Origin: Phyllostachys edulis
Lineage: Eukaryota > Streptophyta > Magnoliopsida > Poales > Poaceae
Length of the DNA: 64,000 nt
Reading direction: 5' to 3'
Assembly (NCBI GenBank): GCA_036346405.1
Contig: CM070548.1
Location: 71,829,739 to 71,893,738 of the forward strand
The notes beneath the pieces were generated by a model that had not been told where the DNA came from, did no database searches, and saw only the letters and a program-made list of their open reading frames with translations. Shown one piece after another: positions 12,710-25,059 of the stretch (within the stretch, counting starts at the first letter, position 1; every line of letters starts with the position of its first letter). Position numbers and translations under genes: made by a program.

Positions 12710-13146
12710 GAGTTTTTCGAATTGGCCGTTTTTGCCGGTGTATTAAGCAAAAAGTAGCACTCGTTATGTGCAAATAATAATAAAAAACGACCCTCCACTG
12801 TATGGTCATTGTGTGAAAGGTCGTCGTGAGGTGACATACGGCCCCAGCTGCACGGACACCGTATGGATCGCTATAGCAACACTGTTTCACACTGCAGCAC
12901 ATTTTCTCGAAAGCTATTTAGGTATCCACACTGCAGCACATTTTCTCGAAAGCTATTTAGGTATACTTTTTTTTAGGTGCGCTGTGACACGATGGTTGTG
13001 CAGCAGAGGTCATGTGTCGTCTCAAGCTGACCTCCCACACGGTAATCGTGTAGTATGGTGGAGCATCATTTTTTTATAATTTGCGCGTGACAAGTGCTGC
13101 TTTTACTAATACGTTGGAAAAAACGGCCAATTCGGCCGAAAACTCC
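12710..13146. mobile_element. MULE-type MITE, 437 bp, with 9-bp target duplication
   Basis: Terminal inverted repeats of about 105 bp: the left arm 12710-12825 (CGAATTGGCCGTTTTTGCCG and onward) matches the reverse complement of the right arm ending at 13146. The 9-bp sequence GCGATCGAT occurs immediately outside both ends (12701-12709 and 13147-13155), exactly the duplication length made by Mutator-like transposases. No transposase is encoded, so it is non-autonomous. A 39-bp tandem duplication lies inside. Confidence 0.88.
12888..12965. repeat. 39-bp unit duplicated in tandem
   Basis: The unit beginning CACACTGCAGCACATTTTCT occurs at 12888 and again at 12927 with essentially no differences, so it is a recent internal duplication inside the MULE-type MITE. 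Confidence 0.9.
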
Positions 13147-13471
13147 GCGATCGATTGCATATATGGACGAAGCAGCGGCCCAAGACAGCGAGTGTATAGC
13201 AGCAGCACAGGCAGTTTCTGCACGAGTTTGACCGATGACCAGCGACGAGTTCCACGCAGACTTACATTTTGTCGCCGAGAATTAGTGTGCTGGGAGTCCA
13301 CCATCGACTAGCTAGCTGACTGTTTAATGAGCATTTGACTGCAAAGAAACAAGCACCACATGACCGGCATCAGTTCACCACAAGGATTATTTCAGCCGTA
13401 GCATCTCCAGTACCACATTCTACAGATTCGCTGAACTTGGAAATACTGCATGACAATTGACATCGATAGGA

Positions 13472-13748
13472 GGTATGTTTTGTTTATATATTAAGGTTGT
13501 CTGAGTTGCCCTATTTTTTTTTTTATAAACTCGTTTAAGATTAGTTCATAAAAATCAGAAATGTTAGTTCATGAAAATCGGCGCCACACTTTGGTGAGCA
13601 AAAAAGAATATTGCTACGCTTTTTTGAATCACTAACACGTAAGACTTAAGTAACAGAAAACGAATCTTGGCATAGGTTTGGTTCGTAGCATACACCTAAC
13701 TCGATCAAACTTGTTTAATTCGTAGTGTGGCACATAACCAAACATACC
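13472..13748. mobile_element. Possible small MITE (hAT-like ends)
   Basis: The left end GGTATGTTTTGTTTAT and the right end ATAACCAAACATACC are inverted copies with two mismatches, 277 bp apart. The GGTATGTTTGGTT-type terminus resembles small hAT-like elements of grasses. I see no clear target duplication, so the call is tentative. Confidence 0.35.
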
Positions 13749-15565
13749 CTTAGAATTGAAGAATATGCTCTACGGGATTGTAGATTCCCGGGACGGATGA
13801 GCACATCTAAAACTTTTCCTCTCTAAAAAACGCAGTCGATTGCTGAAGCCATAAGCATAGGAGGGAGGGGTTTGCCTTTCACTGAGCAGTCAATCTTCTT
13901 CTGGCGCGCACGGAGCCTTGCATAAAAATCAGACTAGTGGAGCGACTCCAATCACTCGTCTCTTTCGCCAACCTTTCCGCCAATTACTCCTGCCAACTGC
14001 CAACGCAATACCACAATTTTAAGCGTGTTGTTCACTTGAGAAAAAAAAAGAGAGGTGAAGTTAGATGCCATCTTCAATTCCCATATTAACTTCGCGCCAT
14101 CCCTAGCCAGCTCCTCCTCAATGCATGAGATCCTCATCTCTAACCCATCCGCATCCGAAAAGGGGGTGTTGTTACCACCAGAGCAGAAGAAATTTCAGAG
14201 GATCCGAGACGAGTTGAAGCTGAATCAATCTAGCTAGTCAGCATCGAAATGTCCATTCACTGATCAATCACTCCAGTCAGTGAGCCATCTGTACGCATCT
14301 TCTGATCCTTATCTCTAATCCGACAGTCGTAGAGTGGGAGGAGGACTGCAAGGGCCGTGCGAGACCGGGAAGCCAAGGCGGAGCGTGAAGACGCGGTCGA
14401 TTACCACCGTACCATGTAGTAGTACTGTACTATTACTGGTCACTAGTCAGTTGCTTCTTCAGCTTGCAGCCTGGCCATGACTAGCGCAGGACGCACGGCG
14501 CGGCAACGAAGTTGGAGAGCAGGTTCATCGCCTTCCCACTCGACAACTCGAACATTAGTCTCCCTAGGCAGAAGTGGGCCGTTCGCACGTGTCTGCTTAC
14601 TCTCATGACAAAACAAATATGGGGATTTTTTCTCTCTCCATCAAAGAACAACAATAACAACCAACAAAAAAAGAATATGGGGATTTGCTTTAATGAAGTG
14701 GAAATTTATCCTAAAAACGGGAGAAAAGATGTATATTCTAAGTTAAATAACTTGTATGGATTTTCTGGTTGGCAATGTCAACTCTTTCATGGTTGGAAGG
14801 ATATAGTACTAGCTTTGTTTTCTGTAAGGGTATATTGATTACATATGTTCGTATGATGTTAGTTCCACCAAACGTTTGACTTCTACCTCTCTGAACCCGT
14901 CTGTTTTTGTTTTTTTAGAGGATCCCGTCTATTATTTTATCAATAGCTGAAAGGTACTGCACATTTGAATGTTAAGTTTGTTTTATGTACTTGATTTTCG
15001 TGGTTGCTGACCTAAGTTTTCTTGATCGTTTTTTAAAATCTGGAATCTTGTGAAATGTGAACCAAAGGAGAGTTTTGGCTCATTTAGCATGATTTTGAAC
15101 CCAAATACTAAAAGGAAATTGCTAAGGAGTAGTCAGGTGCTTCGTTGGGTTGAGTGTACTCGATTTTCTGTCCTTTGGATCTTCATCAATATGTGTGCTC
15201 AAAATGGTCCAAAAAACTTCCGATTCAAATTTTTTTTTCATATGATTCATAAAACTTTCAACTAGTTCAAAAATACCTTTTCGGCTCAAAAACTTCAAAT
15301 GATTCGAAAACATTCAAATGATTCGAAAAACTTTCAACTAGTTAAAAAAACTTTTGGTTCTAAAACTTTAAAATAATCTGAAACACTTTCGATTCAAAAC
15401 CTTTCATGTTATTCGAAATTTTCAACTCAAAACTTTGCTCTTTTTCAATTAGTTTTTTAAGAAATAATTTGGAGGAGAGTTGCGATCCATTCGAGGCTGA
15501 TCTCATGGTCCAAATTTTGAGTACTTTTAAGCAAAAGAGTACTCAAGTGCTCCCTAGACACCACC
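13749..15565. other. Intergenic, no gene recognised
   Basis: No supported coding region. Within 15190-15450 a loose AT-rich repeat recurs (AAAACTTTCAACTAGTT and TTCAAATGATTCGAAAA variants). The minus strand near 14480-14530 has a short open stretch ending at a stop that I cannot assign. Confidence 0.4.
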
Positions 15566-15844
15566 ATAGCAAAAATAGCCACCCACGAATAAATTGGTAA
15601 AAATGGCACCTGTGCCGCGCTCAAAATACACGACAAGGAGCTTGCTGCACCCCTACCACGCGGCAGACGGCCTGCCCACGCCACCTGTCGCGCAATAGGG
15701 ACGCGGCAGGCCAGCCACCGCCAAATAGGAGACCGTCACGTGGCCTACCGTACAGTGGGGCACGGTAGGCCCCTGCCTTGTATTTTGAGCGTGACACGAA
15801 TGCTATTTTTACCAATCCGTTTGTAGAGAGCTATTTTTACTATT
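15566..15844. mobile_element. Foldback / MULE-like MITE
   Basis: The left arm 15566-15640 (ATAGCAAAAATAGCC through ATTGGTAAAAATGGCAC and GCTCAAAATACA) is an inverted copy of 15772-15844. The middle is GC-rich. The sequence beyond the right arm (to about 15890) resembles the block at about 25430-25515, suggesting the same element family with a truncated left end. I found no target duplication. Confidence 0.6.
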
Positions 15845-16904
15845 ACGAATTAAAATCGCGCTAAATGAGCCAAAAATTCACCAAAGAAACGTCCTTCGTT
15901 TCCTCGAAAACCAGGTTCCTGGTTGACTATTTAGGCATTTTACCTGTCCTACGTACGAATGAAATCATATGAAACTTACATGTCTGCCTCACTGTCTCTT
16001 CTTCGTAAAAGGGAAAAAACTTCATTTTATCCAGCCTTGGATAGGAATGGCATAGTCACAGGTAGGCGGCACGGCACGGCCATTTGGGCCGACAAGGCAT
16101 GAAAAAAGCCCAATCCTCCAATCCCTCCCTCGTCCTGACCTAATCCTATCCCTCCCTGGCCTGGTAGCCTGGCCCAATCCCGTTCTCCCCCCCCCCACGG
16201 CCTAGCCCAACCCTAACCCCAATCCCGGCTAATCCATATCCCCAATCCTACACACCGCCTCCAGCCCTCCACCCTCGGCCCTCCTCCCCAAGCACCGCCT
16301 CCTCCTCTCCGCTCTCTCCCCCCACGCCTTCCTCCTCTTGGCTCTCCTCGGCGCGAGGAATGAAGATGGCGGTTGTTGCCACCATCGCCTCTGCTGCCTA
16401 TAGTTATTTTGGGCTGGTTTGGGATCGCACGCACGACGACCCCCAAGACGACGGGCTTTGGGCCGTGCTCGGCTCGACTGAAGGCGAGGTGGGGCAAGCG
16501 GCACGGCACGACACGGCGGGATGACCGGACCGAGCCGGCACGGCACGACGCGGCTCGAAGCACGGTGAACCTACCGGTACGGCTCAATGCCCAGCTCTAG
16601 TCGCAGGCTCACGGCAGCTAGCTTGCTAGTTATGCTAGCTAGCCTATTCTAAATGTCAACTCTGCAGTCTCTATTAGTTGCCACCTTGATCAAGCGAAGT
16701 TAATTAGCTCCTCATTAGTCCAAAGAACAGGATGTGGGGAAAAACAAAGAAAATTCGGCCAGTTGATACATCGATTCTTGCTGAGCGAACTTGAGATGTT
16801 GCCTTCAAAGAAAGAGAGAGAGAGATGGACCTCGTCGGTGGCGTTCCATAGTATATTGATCTGGTATAAAGTTGCTGAGTGAACTTGACATGTGGTGCTA
16901 ATCA
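15845..16904. other. Intergenic with GC-rich repeat-like segment
   Basis: Contains short GGCACGGCACG-type repeats near 16065 and 16495-16555 and a C-run near 16188. Open frames on both strands at 16213-16600 are composition-driven and show no domain. Possibly a degraded hAT-like element, but the ends do not pair convincingly. Confidence 0.3.
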
Positions 16905-17100
16905 ACAGCACCTTTAGACCTCTTTGCGAAGATTAAAGAGGAGGGAAGAGTATGGTTCTTTGTGAGGGCTAAATCTTTGGAGTTTTTTAGTTCTTTGTAA
17001 TTAAAACTTTTTTTTCTTTAACTCTGACTCCGTACGGTTTCGTTCCACTTCTTCTCTATTAATATAACAGATAACCCTCCTGCCGGTTTATTAAAAAAAA
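16905..17100 (+). mobile_element. 5'-truncated LINE 3' end with poly(A)
   Basis: The plus strand reads KIKEEGRVWFFVRAKSLEFF and then a stop, the characteristic C terminus of plant L1 reverse transcriptases. It is followed by a T-rich 3' tail, the CTATTAATATAACAGATAACC block common to grass LINE tails, and a terminal A-run at 17092-17101. It sits about 170 bp upstream of the DUF1218 start codon. Confidence 0.62.
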
Positions 17101-17268
17101 ATTGCTTAATACTCTTCAGTTTGTCCTTGCAGTGCAGTTACAGGAAATTAAAGTACGTCATCACGCGGTAAGGATAAATCCAACCCACAAACTAAATCCA
17201 TCCTTCGTGGAACTTACATATACACACGTAGTACACTCTTGAGCCTGAGAGAGAGAGGGAGAGAGAGG

Positions 17269-18117
17269 ATGCAGACACCTGTGGTGCTGATAAGCGTGGC
17301 GGTGGCCGTGCTGGGCCTCGTAGCAGCTATCCTGGGGTTCGTCGCGGAGGGCGCCCAGTCCAAGGCAAGTCGCTCGATCTCCGTGCTAGCCTTTCAGTTC
17401 TTGCAGAGTTGCCTTGATTTAATTGAAGTTGGCACGTGATCGGCGCGGCGGTGCAGTCTTTCGTGGGGTTCGACGGGAGGTACTGCGTGTACCGGAGCAC
17501 GCAGGCGCTCGGCTGCGGGATGGCCGCGGCGCTGCTCCTGCTGACCGGCCAGGCCGTGCTCGGCGCGGCTAGCGGCTGCTTCGGCCGCTGCGGCAAGGCC
17601 CGCGAGCGCGTCGCGCTCGCGCCCGAGCGCAAGCGTTCCGTCGCCATCAGGATGTCCGCCATCTCGTGGTACGTCGTATCGCACGGTTCGTGGCACTAGG
17701 CTATACTAGCTGGCGTTGCCATTCGATCTCTGTACGTGTTTGATCGTCGCATCGCAGGGCGCTGGCGGCGGCGGCGACGGGGATGTTCCTGTACGGCGCG
17801 TGGCGGAACGCGAGCGCGAGGAGGGAGCTGATCACGAGGGGGCAGCGGCGCTACCGCGATCTGTACGGCTGCGCCGTCCCAAGGGCGGGCTGTTCTCGAC
17901 AGCGTCCGTTGCGTCCGTCATCGCCAACGTCTGCGGGATCACCGCCTACGTCTACCTGGAGACGGCACCGCAGACGACGCAGTTCGCCGCGCCGGGCATC
18001 GCGATGGGGCAACCGCATTTCCAGCCGCAGGCTTACCCGGTCATGGGCTACCCTGCTCCTCCTCCTTCTCCGTACGTCGGAGGCTACGGAGCCAAGGCTC
18101 CTGCAGGCACATCTTGA
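17269..18117 (+). CDS. DUF1218 family four-helix membrane protein (frame broken by one base)
   Basis: Three exons: 17269-17364, 17457-17668 and 17758-18117. The protein starts MQTPVVLISVAVAVLG and has four hydrophobic segments: near residues 4-26; GMAAALLLLTGQAVLGAA; ISWALAAAATGMFLYG; and SVASVIANVCGITAYVY. It carries the family's YCVYRS motif and cysteine-rich loop (GCFGRCGK) and ends in a Pro/Tyr-rich tail. Known relatives (MWL and VCC/DESIGUAL proteins) act at plant membranes in wall lignification or vein and leaf patterning; the role here is inferred only from family. Two points are odd. The first intron uses a GC donor (AAG then GCAAGT), and the reading frame shifts at about 17876-17883, where one base seems missing from a C-run. 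With that base the protein would be about 222 residues, normal for the family. The gene may therefore be intact in reality. Confidence 0.8.
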
Positions 18118-18316
18118 CGTTTCTGCCCCAATTTCTTGTGCTCGTTTCATAGCAAGAGCTTGCCTGCAAATAATAGCGTACTAGCTATGCTTCCTGACGT
18201 GAAGGCTGCTTTGGAACTGGTTATGTAGGTAGGATTTTTTTTTTGAAATAATACTGTTTTAAAAGAAATTTACAACAAAAAATAGTCGATTTTTTTTTAC
18301 AGAGAACTAGGCTATT

Positions 18317-18432
18317 GTCGCCATTTGAAATGACGAAATTGTTATGTCGCCATTTGAAATGACGAAATTGTTATGTCGCCATTTGAAATGACGAAATTGT
18401 TATGTCGCCATTTGAAATGACGAATTGTCATG
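18317..18432. repeat. 29-bp tandem repeat, four copies
   Basis: The unit GTCGCCATTTGAAATGACGA plus AATTGTTAT starts at 18317, 18346, 18375 and 18404; the last copy is slightly altered. The unit contains CATTTGAAATG, an 11-base near-palindrome. It lies about 200 bp downstream of the DUF1218 stop codon. Confidence 0.92.
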
Positions 18433-19235
18433 AATGACTTCGACACTCGCCGCCGCCGTAGGCAGTCACGAGACAAAGGGGAAGGGGCTGATGCGGCGTG
18501 AAGACTAATTTCGATCCTCCTCTTTCTGATTCCAAAAATGTTGCACGTGTATCTTACGTGTACCAAACACGCGTGACATTTAATTCACAAATTACAATGT
18601 GCATTATGATATTTCGACAAATTTATTTTTCAAATTTCAGATTGCAACTCAGGGTATGGGTGCACTACTTTCCCGAAGGAGGGTAGCCCAACAGGGAAGC
18701 GCTGCCAACTCCACAGTTGTAGGAGCACGTAGCAGACGACAAGGATTGGTTTCACACCGGTGTCACGCTGCGAAGTGTCACACATCCCCCTGTATGTGGC
18801 GCAAAGGACGACTGATCCCCAACTGTACTTAGGCATTGCTCTAGCCTCCGCGTCAGCCAAAGACTCGCACTGCGGACGGAATTGGGGTACACCCAATCGC
18901 CCTATATGGTGGGAAATAGGGACAAACCCAAGAAATGAAGAAGGTAAGCGACAAGGTGTGTCCTAACAACCTCACCAAGTGCATCCGCCGGGCAATGACT
19001 GAAATTCCTCAGCCATATCCAAGGGACACCATGGGCGCTGTCCGCGAAAGGTATGCCAAACCGATACCCCAACCGGGCCTTCTAGTCTGTCGATGAACGA
19101 CCTAGAACAAGTGGCTCACCCCTGATCGGGAGATCGATCAAGAATGAGACATCTTGGAGAGTGGCTATCATCTCTCCCCACCGAAAGTGGAAGGTGTGCG
19201 TCTCGGGTCTCCACCTGTTGACAAGTGCCGACATC
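18433..19235. other. Unassigned, probably repeat-derived
   Basis: No gene recognised. From about 18640 the base composition becomes more even and lacks introns or domains. It abuts a TGTCACATCC sequence that looks like an LTR start at 19236, so it may be part of another degraded element. Confidence 0.3.
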
Positions 19236-22200
19236 AGACTGCCATTGTCACATCCTCAAATTAATAAAGAGGAATATTATGCATCTCACGAGCATGCATC
19301 ATGTTTTGAAACATTTGCATTAAGTATTGCACTTGAAAAATCTTGTTCAAATATTAAACATCCAATTAAAGAAGTAAACTTCAAAAGAAAACTAAAACAA
19401 ATGCTACTGAAGTTCCTCTAGAAATAATTTATTCAAATACTATAATAATTATCAAGAGTTAATATAATTTTTCTAAAATTTTTGGGAACAGTTTCAACCC
19501 TCGGAAAATTCAAACTCAATCCAATAACCTATCTCGGGTTTGAATTTAAACTGAACAAAATATAACATAAACTGGGGGATTTAAAATTTTATTTAGGGAC
19601 TAGGTCAACCCAGGAACTCCTCTGATTTATTTTAGAATTTTAGGAATTTGATTTCTATTTTTAAAGCTTGGTCAAATCTTCTGCTTGTTGGTCAAACTGA
19701 TTAAAGTCAGACTCAACACTGTTGATCCGACCGGACTCAACCCAATCTGACTCGCACCCCTCCCTCTGGACTCGACTAGACCAGCTAGCGCACGAACCGT
19801 CCGATCCAGATCAGACGATCTAGACCATCGGTCCGATCGGCACCGACCGAGCCCGACTCATGTTGGGTTCGACCTAAACCTCTCGTTCGAGACGCATCGC
19901 CTTGTGCCTCTGACCGGTGGGCTTGCCCTCTATGCACCTATCTTCAACCTCCGCCGCAACGCACAGGCCACGCTCGCCACGCGCCCGCCGAGCCTTGCCA
20001 CATACTGTCATCGCTGTGACCACGCCACCCATACTGACCAGTCCTCGTGCATCTCCACTTGACGCCGCTTACATCTCCGTCTTAGCCCAAGCATAATACT
20101 CTTCGTACCCTCCCGATTCACCCATTCTCCCTCTCGGCAGCCAAGGGAGAAGAAGCTGTTCTTGCTCTCTTCTTGGGTAAGCTCAAAGTCATGGCATCCC
20201 CTAGTCTTGCTTTTGCGTGCCGTGTCCATTTTTCCTAATTCCAATGCTTGTCATCGGTTGTAGAATCCGGAACAACGAAGTGCCATTGGAGATTCTAGAG
20301 CACGCCCAGTACTAACCTTTGTTGCCATTTTCGTCTCCGGTGAGATCCTCTCCATTTTTTTGCGCGTCACAATGTGTCTTAGGGTCTAACTAAGTTTTCC
20401 CCTCAACTTATTGCTTGCTTGCTTCACAGGAGCGTTTGAATTTCGAGTTAGCCCCATTTTTGGCCGACAACACTGTTCATCATCCAATTGTCATCTTGGT
20501 GAGCCATCTTTCGATTGCCTGCATTTACACCATCTTCACTACCCCGTGAACCTTCCCCAACCGTTCCTTGTTGTTCTCATGGCGTAGGGTGGCTTCACCT
20601 CGTGGACTAGTGCACCGCCGAGGCCATTGTCGATGTTGGGCCGCTACCAAGCTTCCCCGGCCATTCCTTTTCACTTGGTAAGCTTCATTGAGTCGTGGCA
20701 TAGCTTGTCCATGCATTCTTTAGCTGGAAAATGAACCGGGTTGCGACATGCACTTAGGGTCGTAGGTCACCTCCGCTCGCCGCTGGTACAGGTCATCCTA
20801 GCCACCGCCACCATGAGGTGTGCACGACTCATAGCTTTCCATTCCGACCCTTAGTTCACGCCGACGAGAACCACCACGCCGGCGAGCTACCGGGCCATCT
20901 CATGGCCAAATGCGCGAGCGCGTGGCAGCTTCCGACCAACACTGTAGCACAACAATTAGGGTTAAGATCTGTTGATTAGTAATTAATGACAAGATCTTGG
21001 CCAGAAAACACGTTTAGCTGCGGATTTGATTAGCCATCCGAGTATGACAAGTGGACCCGAGGATTTAAGTAGATTAGCTCACAGGGGCATGCACCGGTGG
21101 ACCAACACTCATGGTCTGGTCCATGCGCTGTGCATGTGCACCGTGTCTATGACGGTTGAGGCCCGCTTATTAGTTCGGAATTTAAAATCCGAGTTAGAAG
21201 GAAAATGGCACTGTTCTTGGGAACCCACCGGTCTATGGCTGCGGCTAGCGCAGCGCCCGGTGTAAAAAGTATTCAATACTTTATAAAATTCGAAATCTAT
21301 TATTTTGCACACTAAAAAATATGAATAACTTCAAAAATACATAACTAATTCATCTCAACTCCAAAATGGATGAAACCAGTGCTGATAATTTTCATTTTTA
21401 ATGAACTGTATTATAAAATTGGTTTCAAACTTGTCTCTATAGCAGAGCATATTATTTTGGAAAATAATCCATAACTCTATTATTTTTACAATAGAAAAAG
21501 ACTGATAACTTTGGAAATGCATTACTAATTCATAAAAACTCCAAATAAGATGAACCCAGATATTTTGGACTTGTAATAATATTCTCTATTTATCTGTATA
21601 ATCCTTGTATCCCCTACTACTCTACAAATTTGGACCAAATAATTAAATTATATGAATTAAGACATATTGGAATCTAAAATTCAAATTGATATAACTTTCA
21701 CATAATAGCTCCAAATGGAATAATTCTTTCACCTAAATTCACATAAAATCACGCACTAGCCACTATAGGAAAATCATGCATTTTTTAGCACTTTGATTTT
21801 TGAAGTATTTCTCGGTGCTTATCGATATCGTTAATTCTATAGATTCCGTGGCTATTGATATTGACTCGTATGCCACCGAGAGTGAACAACTAAACTACCA
21901 GCAAGGCAAGCATCATTTAAACTTTCTTTTGCATCATATTTGATCCCAATTTTGTTAGGTTAGTGCAATGATAATTGCTTGCATGCTATTTTGATAATGT
22001 CGCTATTTTTGTGATGTGTAGATTAGTTATATCCTATTCATTGAGGTTAATCTTGAGTTATTCCAATGCCACATGCTTAAGATAGGAATGTGTGAAATAT
22101 ATTGTTTGGGTTTAGCTTAGCCATGCAAGTTTAGAAATAGTAGTTTGATTGTTGGGAATAACCCGATAATTATGGAAACACTCACTTTCTTATATTCATT

Positions 22201-23480
22201 TTATTTCAGATGTTCGTATCTGTTTTATGAGATAAATTTTGTCATTTTAAGTGAGTTTTGGGTCTGGACAAGTGGTTGCTAGTGAGGGTGCCTTCGTGCA
22301 TGAGATCGGATATGTGGTTGTCTTGTCCGGACCATTAAGGACCAAACTTTAGTAACGTCGTTGATTCAAGTAAACTCATGCTACCACACACGGGATATGG
22401 ATACTGTACGGTCAAGTAGGGGGAAGGCTTTATTGGGTGAAGTCTCATGGTGGTGTAAGGGCACTTGTGTTGATCATTTGTCCGTAGGGACCGATGTAAT
22501 TTTCTATAGAGTGCAAGTGAGTACCATTTTTCATTATTTACTTTACATCGGTATTTCTAATACAACTTGTGAGCCGCTTAGCAAGTGCTATACGTTGCTT
22601 GTACTAAGTAAGGAAACATCTCACATGGGGGACCTAACTCAATAGAATTTTCTTGCAAAAAACGATCGTATCTCGATTATCCCCAGTCGGCATACCTAAG
22701 GAAGTATGCTATTTTCGGAGGCATCTGGAGGCTTACGGGCTAATCGAGTGGCCTAGGTAAAGTAGTACACCTCTGTAGAGATAAAAATATTTGAATAGCC
22801 GTGTCCATGGTTATGGACAATTGCTTGAGTTCGGGAGTTACTATCGTTAGACTTTGTATTTTAATTGTGGGTAAACTCGGTATTCGCCATGAATGGGATG
22901 TCATGTATTTTGTTGTGTCAAAGTGGGCTGGCACTTTGTTGTTTGTTTGATTTATTTGTTATTCAATTTATTACTTTATCACATGCTTTACTTCTACTTC
23001 GAATCTGATTTCAAAATGGCAAATGAAAAATTAGTATGTGTAGGTTGAAAATTGTTGTGTCTTTTCACAAAACTAAACCCCTATTTGCCATCCTTTGGAA
23101 CAACCTCTAGCATAACTAATTTTTATTTGTGTAAGACTTGTGAGTACATTTGTACTCAAACCCGGTTGCTACAATTTTAGGTGAGGAAGACTTTGAGCCC
23201 GATGAGTTCGTTAGTGTCAATTTAGGCGACACTGACGAGTAGTGCTATTATTTAACTCCCAGTCGGTTGTCGATGGGTTATGAGGCATACCATACTGCAC
23301 ATTTGGTTTATTTACATTGCTTCCGCTGTTACTTTATGTTCTTATTTGAATTTGGCAGGTCGATCACTTGTAATAGTTGTAGACTTGAACTATTATGATG
23401 TATGTCTTTTGAATTATGAATGTATGAATGTTGTATGGATGTGATCAATGCTAAATGTGAGTTTGGGGCATGTTGGTTGC
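19236..23480 (+). mobile_element. Large LTR-like block (probable Ty3-type LTR or fragment)
   Basis: Begins TGTCACATCCTC. It carries, in the same order as the 42344-47349 solo LTR, GACCGTCCGATC-type repeats (about 19795), a GGCAAGCA segment (about 21905), ATTTGAATAGCCGTGTCC followed by GGTTATGGAC (about 22790), and GTGAGTACATTTGTACTC followed by a GAGGAAGACTTTGAGCC segment (about 23135-23200). These parallels suggest a related large LTR. The right edge is not certain and I found no target duplication. The open frames inside are unconvincing. Confidence 0.55.
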
Positions 23481-23753
23481 TGATCTTGGGAGCCAAAGTG
23501 ATCTCATGCTCGCTATCCTTGGCTTCCAATTTAACTTACTAAGTGTAGTGCTTGGACCACTTGAGAACCGATTATCATGCAGTACTCGCAGAGGTGCATT
23601 ACACATGATTGTCGGGGCTTTAGTTTTCAATCAAGCATATCGCTTAGATGAAGTTAAGTTGGAATCCATTCACATGAGACCGAGTTACCTCAATAAGGCC
23701 GAGAATGCCTTGGTCTTATGGAAATAACCTAGGGGTCCCCACACCCGTTTAGG

Positions 23754-23982
23754 GTGAAGTAGCGTTCGACCGAGAGCAGCCTTGCAAAGGGCAACAAGCC
23801 CGTGTCCTGAAGCATTGGGATGTAGCGAGCGTCGAGCTATCAATAATGCTTCTGGGACCGAAGCACGAGGGGTGGAGGGCTATCCGCATCCCCGGTGATC
23901 CACAACTTGCACTAGAGATGCTCGTTGTAGAAGAGTTCCAGTAGCTCTGGTAGAGACATGATTTGCAAGAGATGAAAGACAC
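23754..23982 (-). pseudogene. Plant mobile domain (MAIN-like) N-terminal remnant
   Basis: The minus strand starting at the ATG at 23965 reads MSLPELLELFYNEHL, a stop, then CKLWITGDADSPPPLVLRS, two stops, then LDARYIPMLQDTGLLPFARL. The last part matches the 'L-D-x-R-Y-x-P-x-L-x-x-x-G-L-L-P' entry of plant mobile domain proteins, which are commonly carried by MULE-type and Ty3-type elements. Three internal stops make it a remnant. A TATA-like TATAAAAT lies upstream on the same strand near 24911-24918. Confidence 0.5.
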
Positions 23983-23999
23983 AAATTATTAGTGAATAT

Positions 24000-24760
24000 A
24001 AATTAATAATGACGAAGAATTACTACAAATTAAAATTTATGACTAAATACAAACAACAAATTAATATACACTAATTAACTATGACCAAATTAATTACGAC
24101 TAATTAATTACGATCAATTAATTAATACTTAATTAATTATGACAAAATAATTACAACTAATTAAGTACAACTAAATTAATTGTGACTAAATTAATACGAG
24201 TAATTAAATACAACTAAATTAATTAGGATTAATTAATTACCACAAACTAATTACAAATAAAGAATTATGACTTAAAAATAACAATTAGATTGTTTAGGGC
24301 TAAATTAATTACGATGAATTAAATATCACTAAATTAATTATGAATAATTAATTACTACATATTAATTACAAATAAATAAGTACGACTTAATAAGACCACT
24401 AAATTAATCACGACTTAATAAGGCCACTAAATTAATTACATCGATTAACTATGACTAAATTAATTACTACTAATTATTGATGACTAATTAATTAAGACTT
24501 AATTAACTACGACAAAATAATTCCAAATAATTAATTACAACTAATTAACTAACTAACATAAAATAATTACAACTAATTAATTCAGTAACAAATTAACTAT
24601 GCCACGAATAATTACGTAAGATTACTTTAACTACAACTAATTAATTACGACCTAATTAATTACAACTAATTAACTAACACAAATTTAATTACGATTAAAT
24701 TAATTATGCATGAATAACTACAACTAATTAACTAACTACACAGTTAATAAATAAAATACA
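24000..24760. repeat. AT-rich TAATTAATTACGACTAA-type repeat tract
   Basis: About 760 bp built from variants of AATTAATTACGACTAATTAA with irregular spacing. The same kind of tract occurs at 35390-35640, in both cases between a promoter-like region and a fragment on the minus strand. Confidence 0.8.
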
Positions 24761-25059
24761 TATGAGAAAAAAATTACCTGCTAATATGACCGCTAATGAC
24801 GGCTCTAAACAATCCTTGATCATCTGCGAAAACGAAATAGACCGAGGCTGCAAATGACAGAGCGAGCGAGGATGACAGTGAGCGAAGTGTCCCATAATTG
24901 ACTCAGAATTTTATAGCCATCCAATGCAAATCACGATCGATCGCGAAGCGATGGGAGGAATCAGATCCCCTCCTGTGCGTGGCTTGCATGCATGCACACA
25001 CAAGGCGGTGATGAACGGGCAACATGTATTAAACTGCGTCGAGCTAGGGAGGTGTGGGC

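Noticed and set aside
13081..13311. Overlapping 76-codon frames on both strands
   Set aside because: They straddle the right end of the MULE-type MITE and have no domain.
16213..16600. Arg-rich frames on both strands
   Set aside because: GC-rich, low-complexity sequence; no start context, domain or splice structure.
18317..18432. Possible CRISPR-like array
   Set aside because: The 29-bp units are directly adjacent with no spacers, in plant nuclear DNA; a simple tandem repeat.
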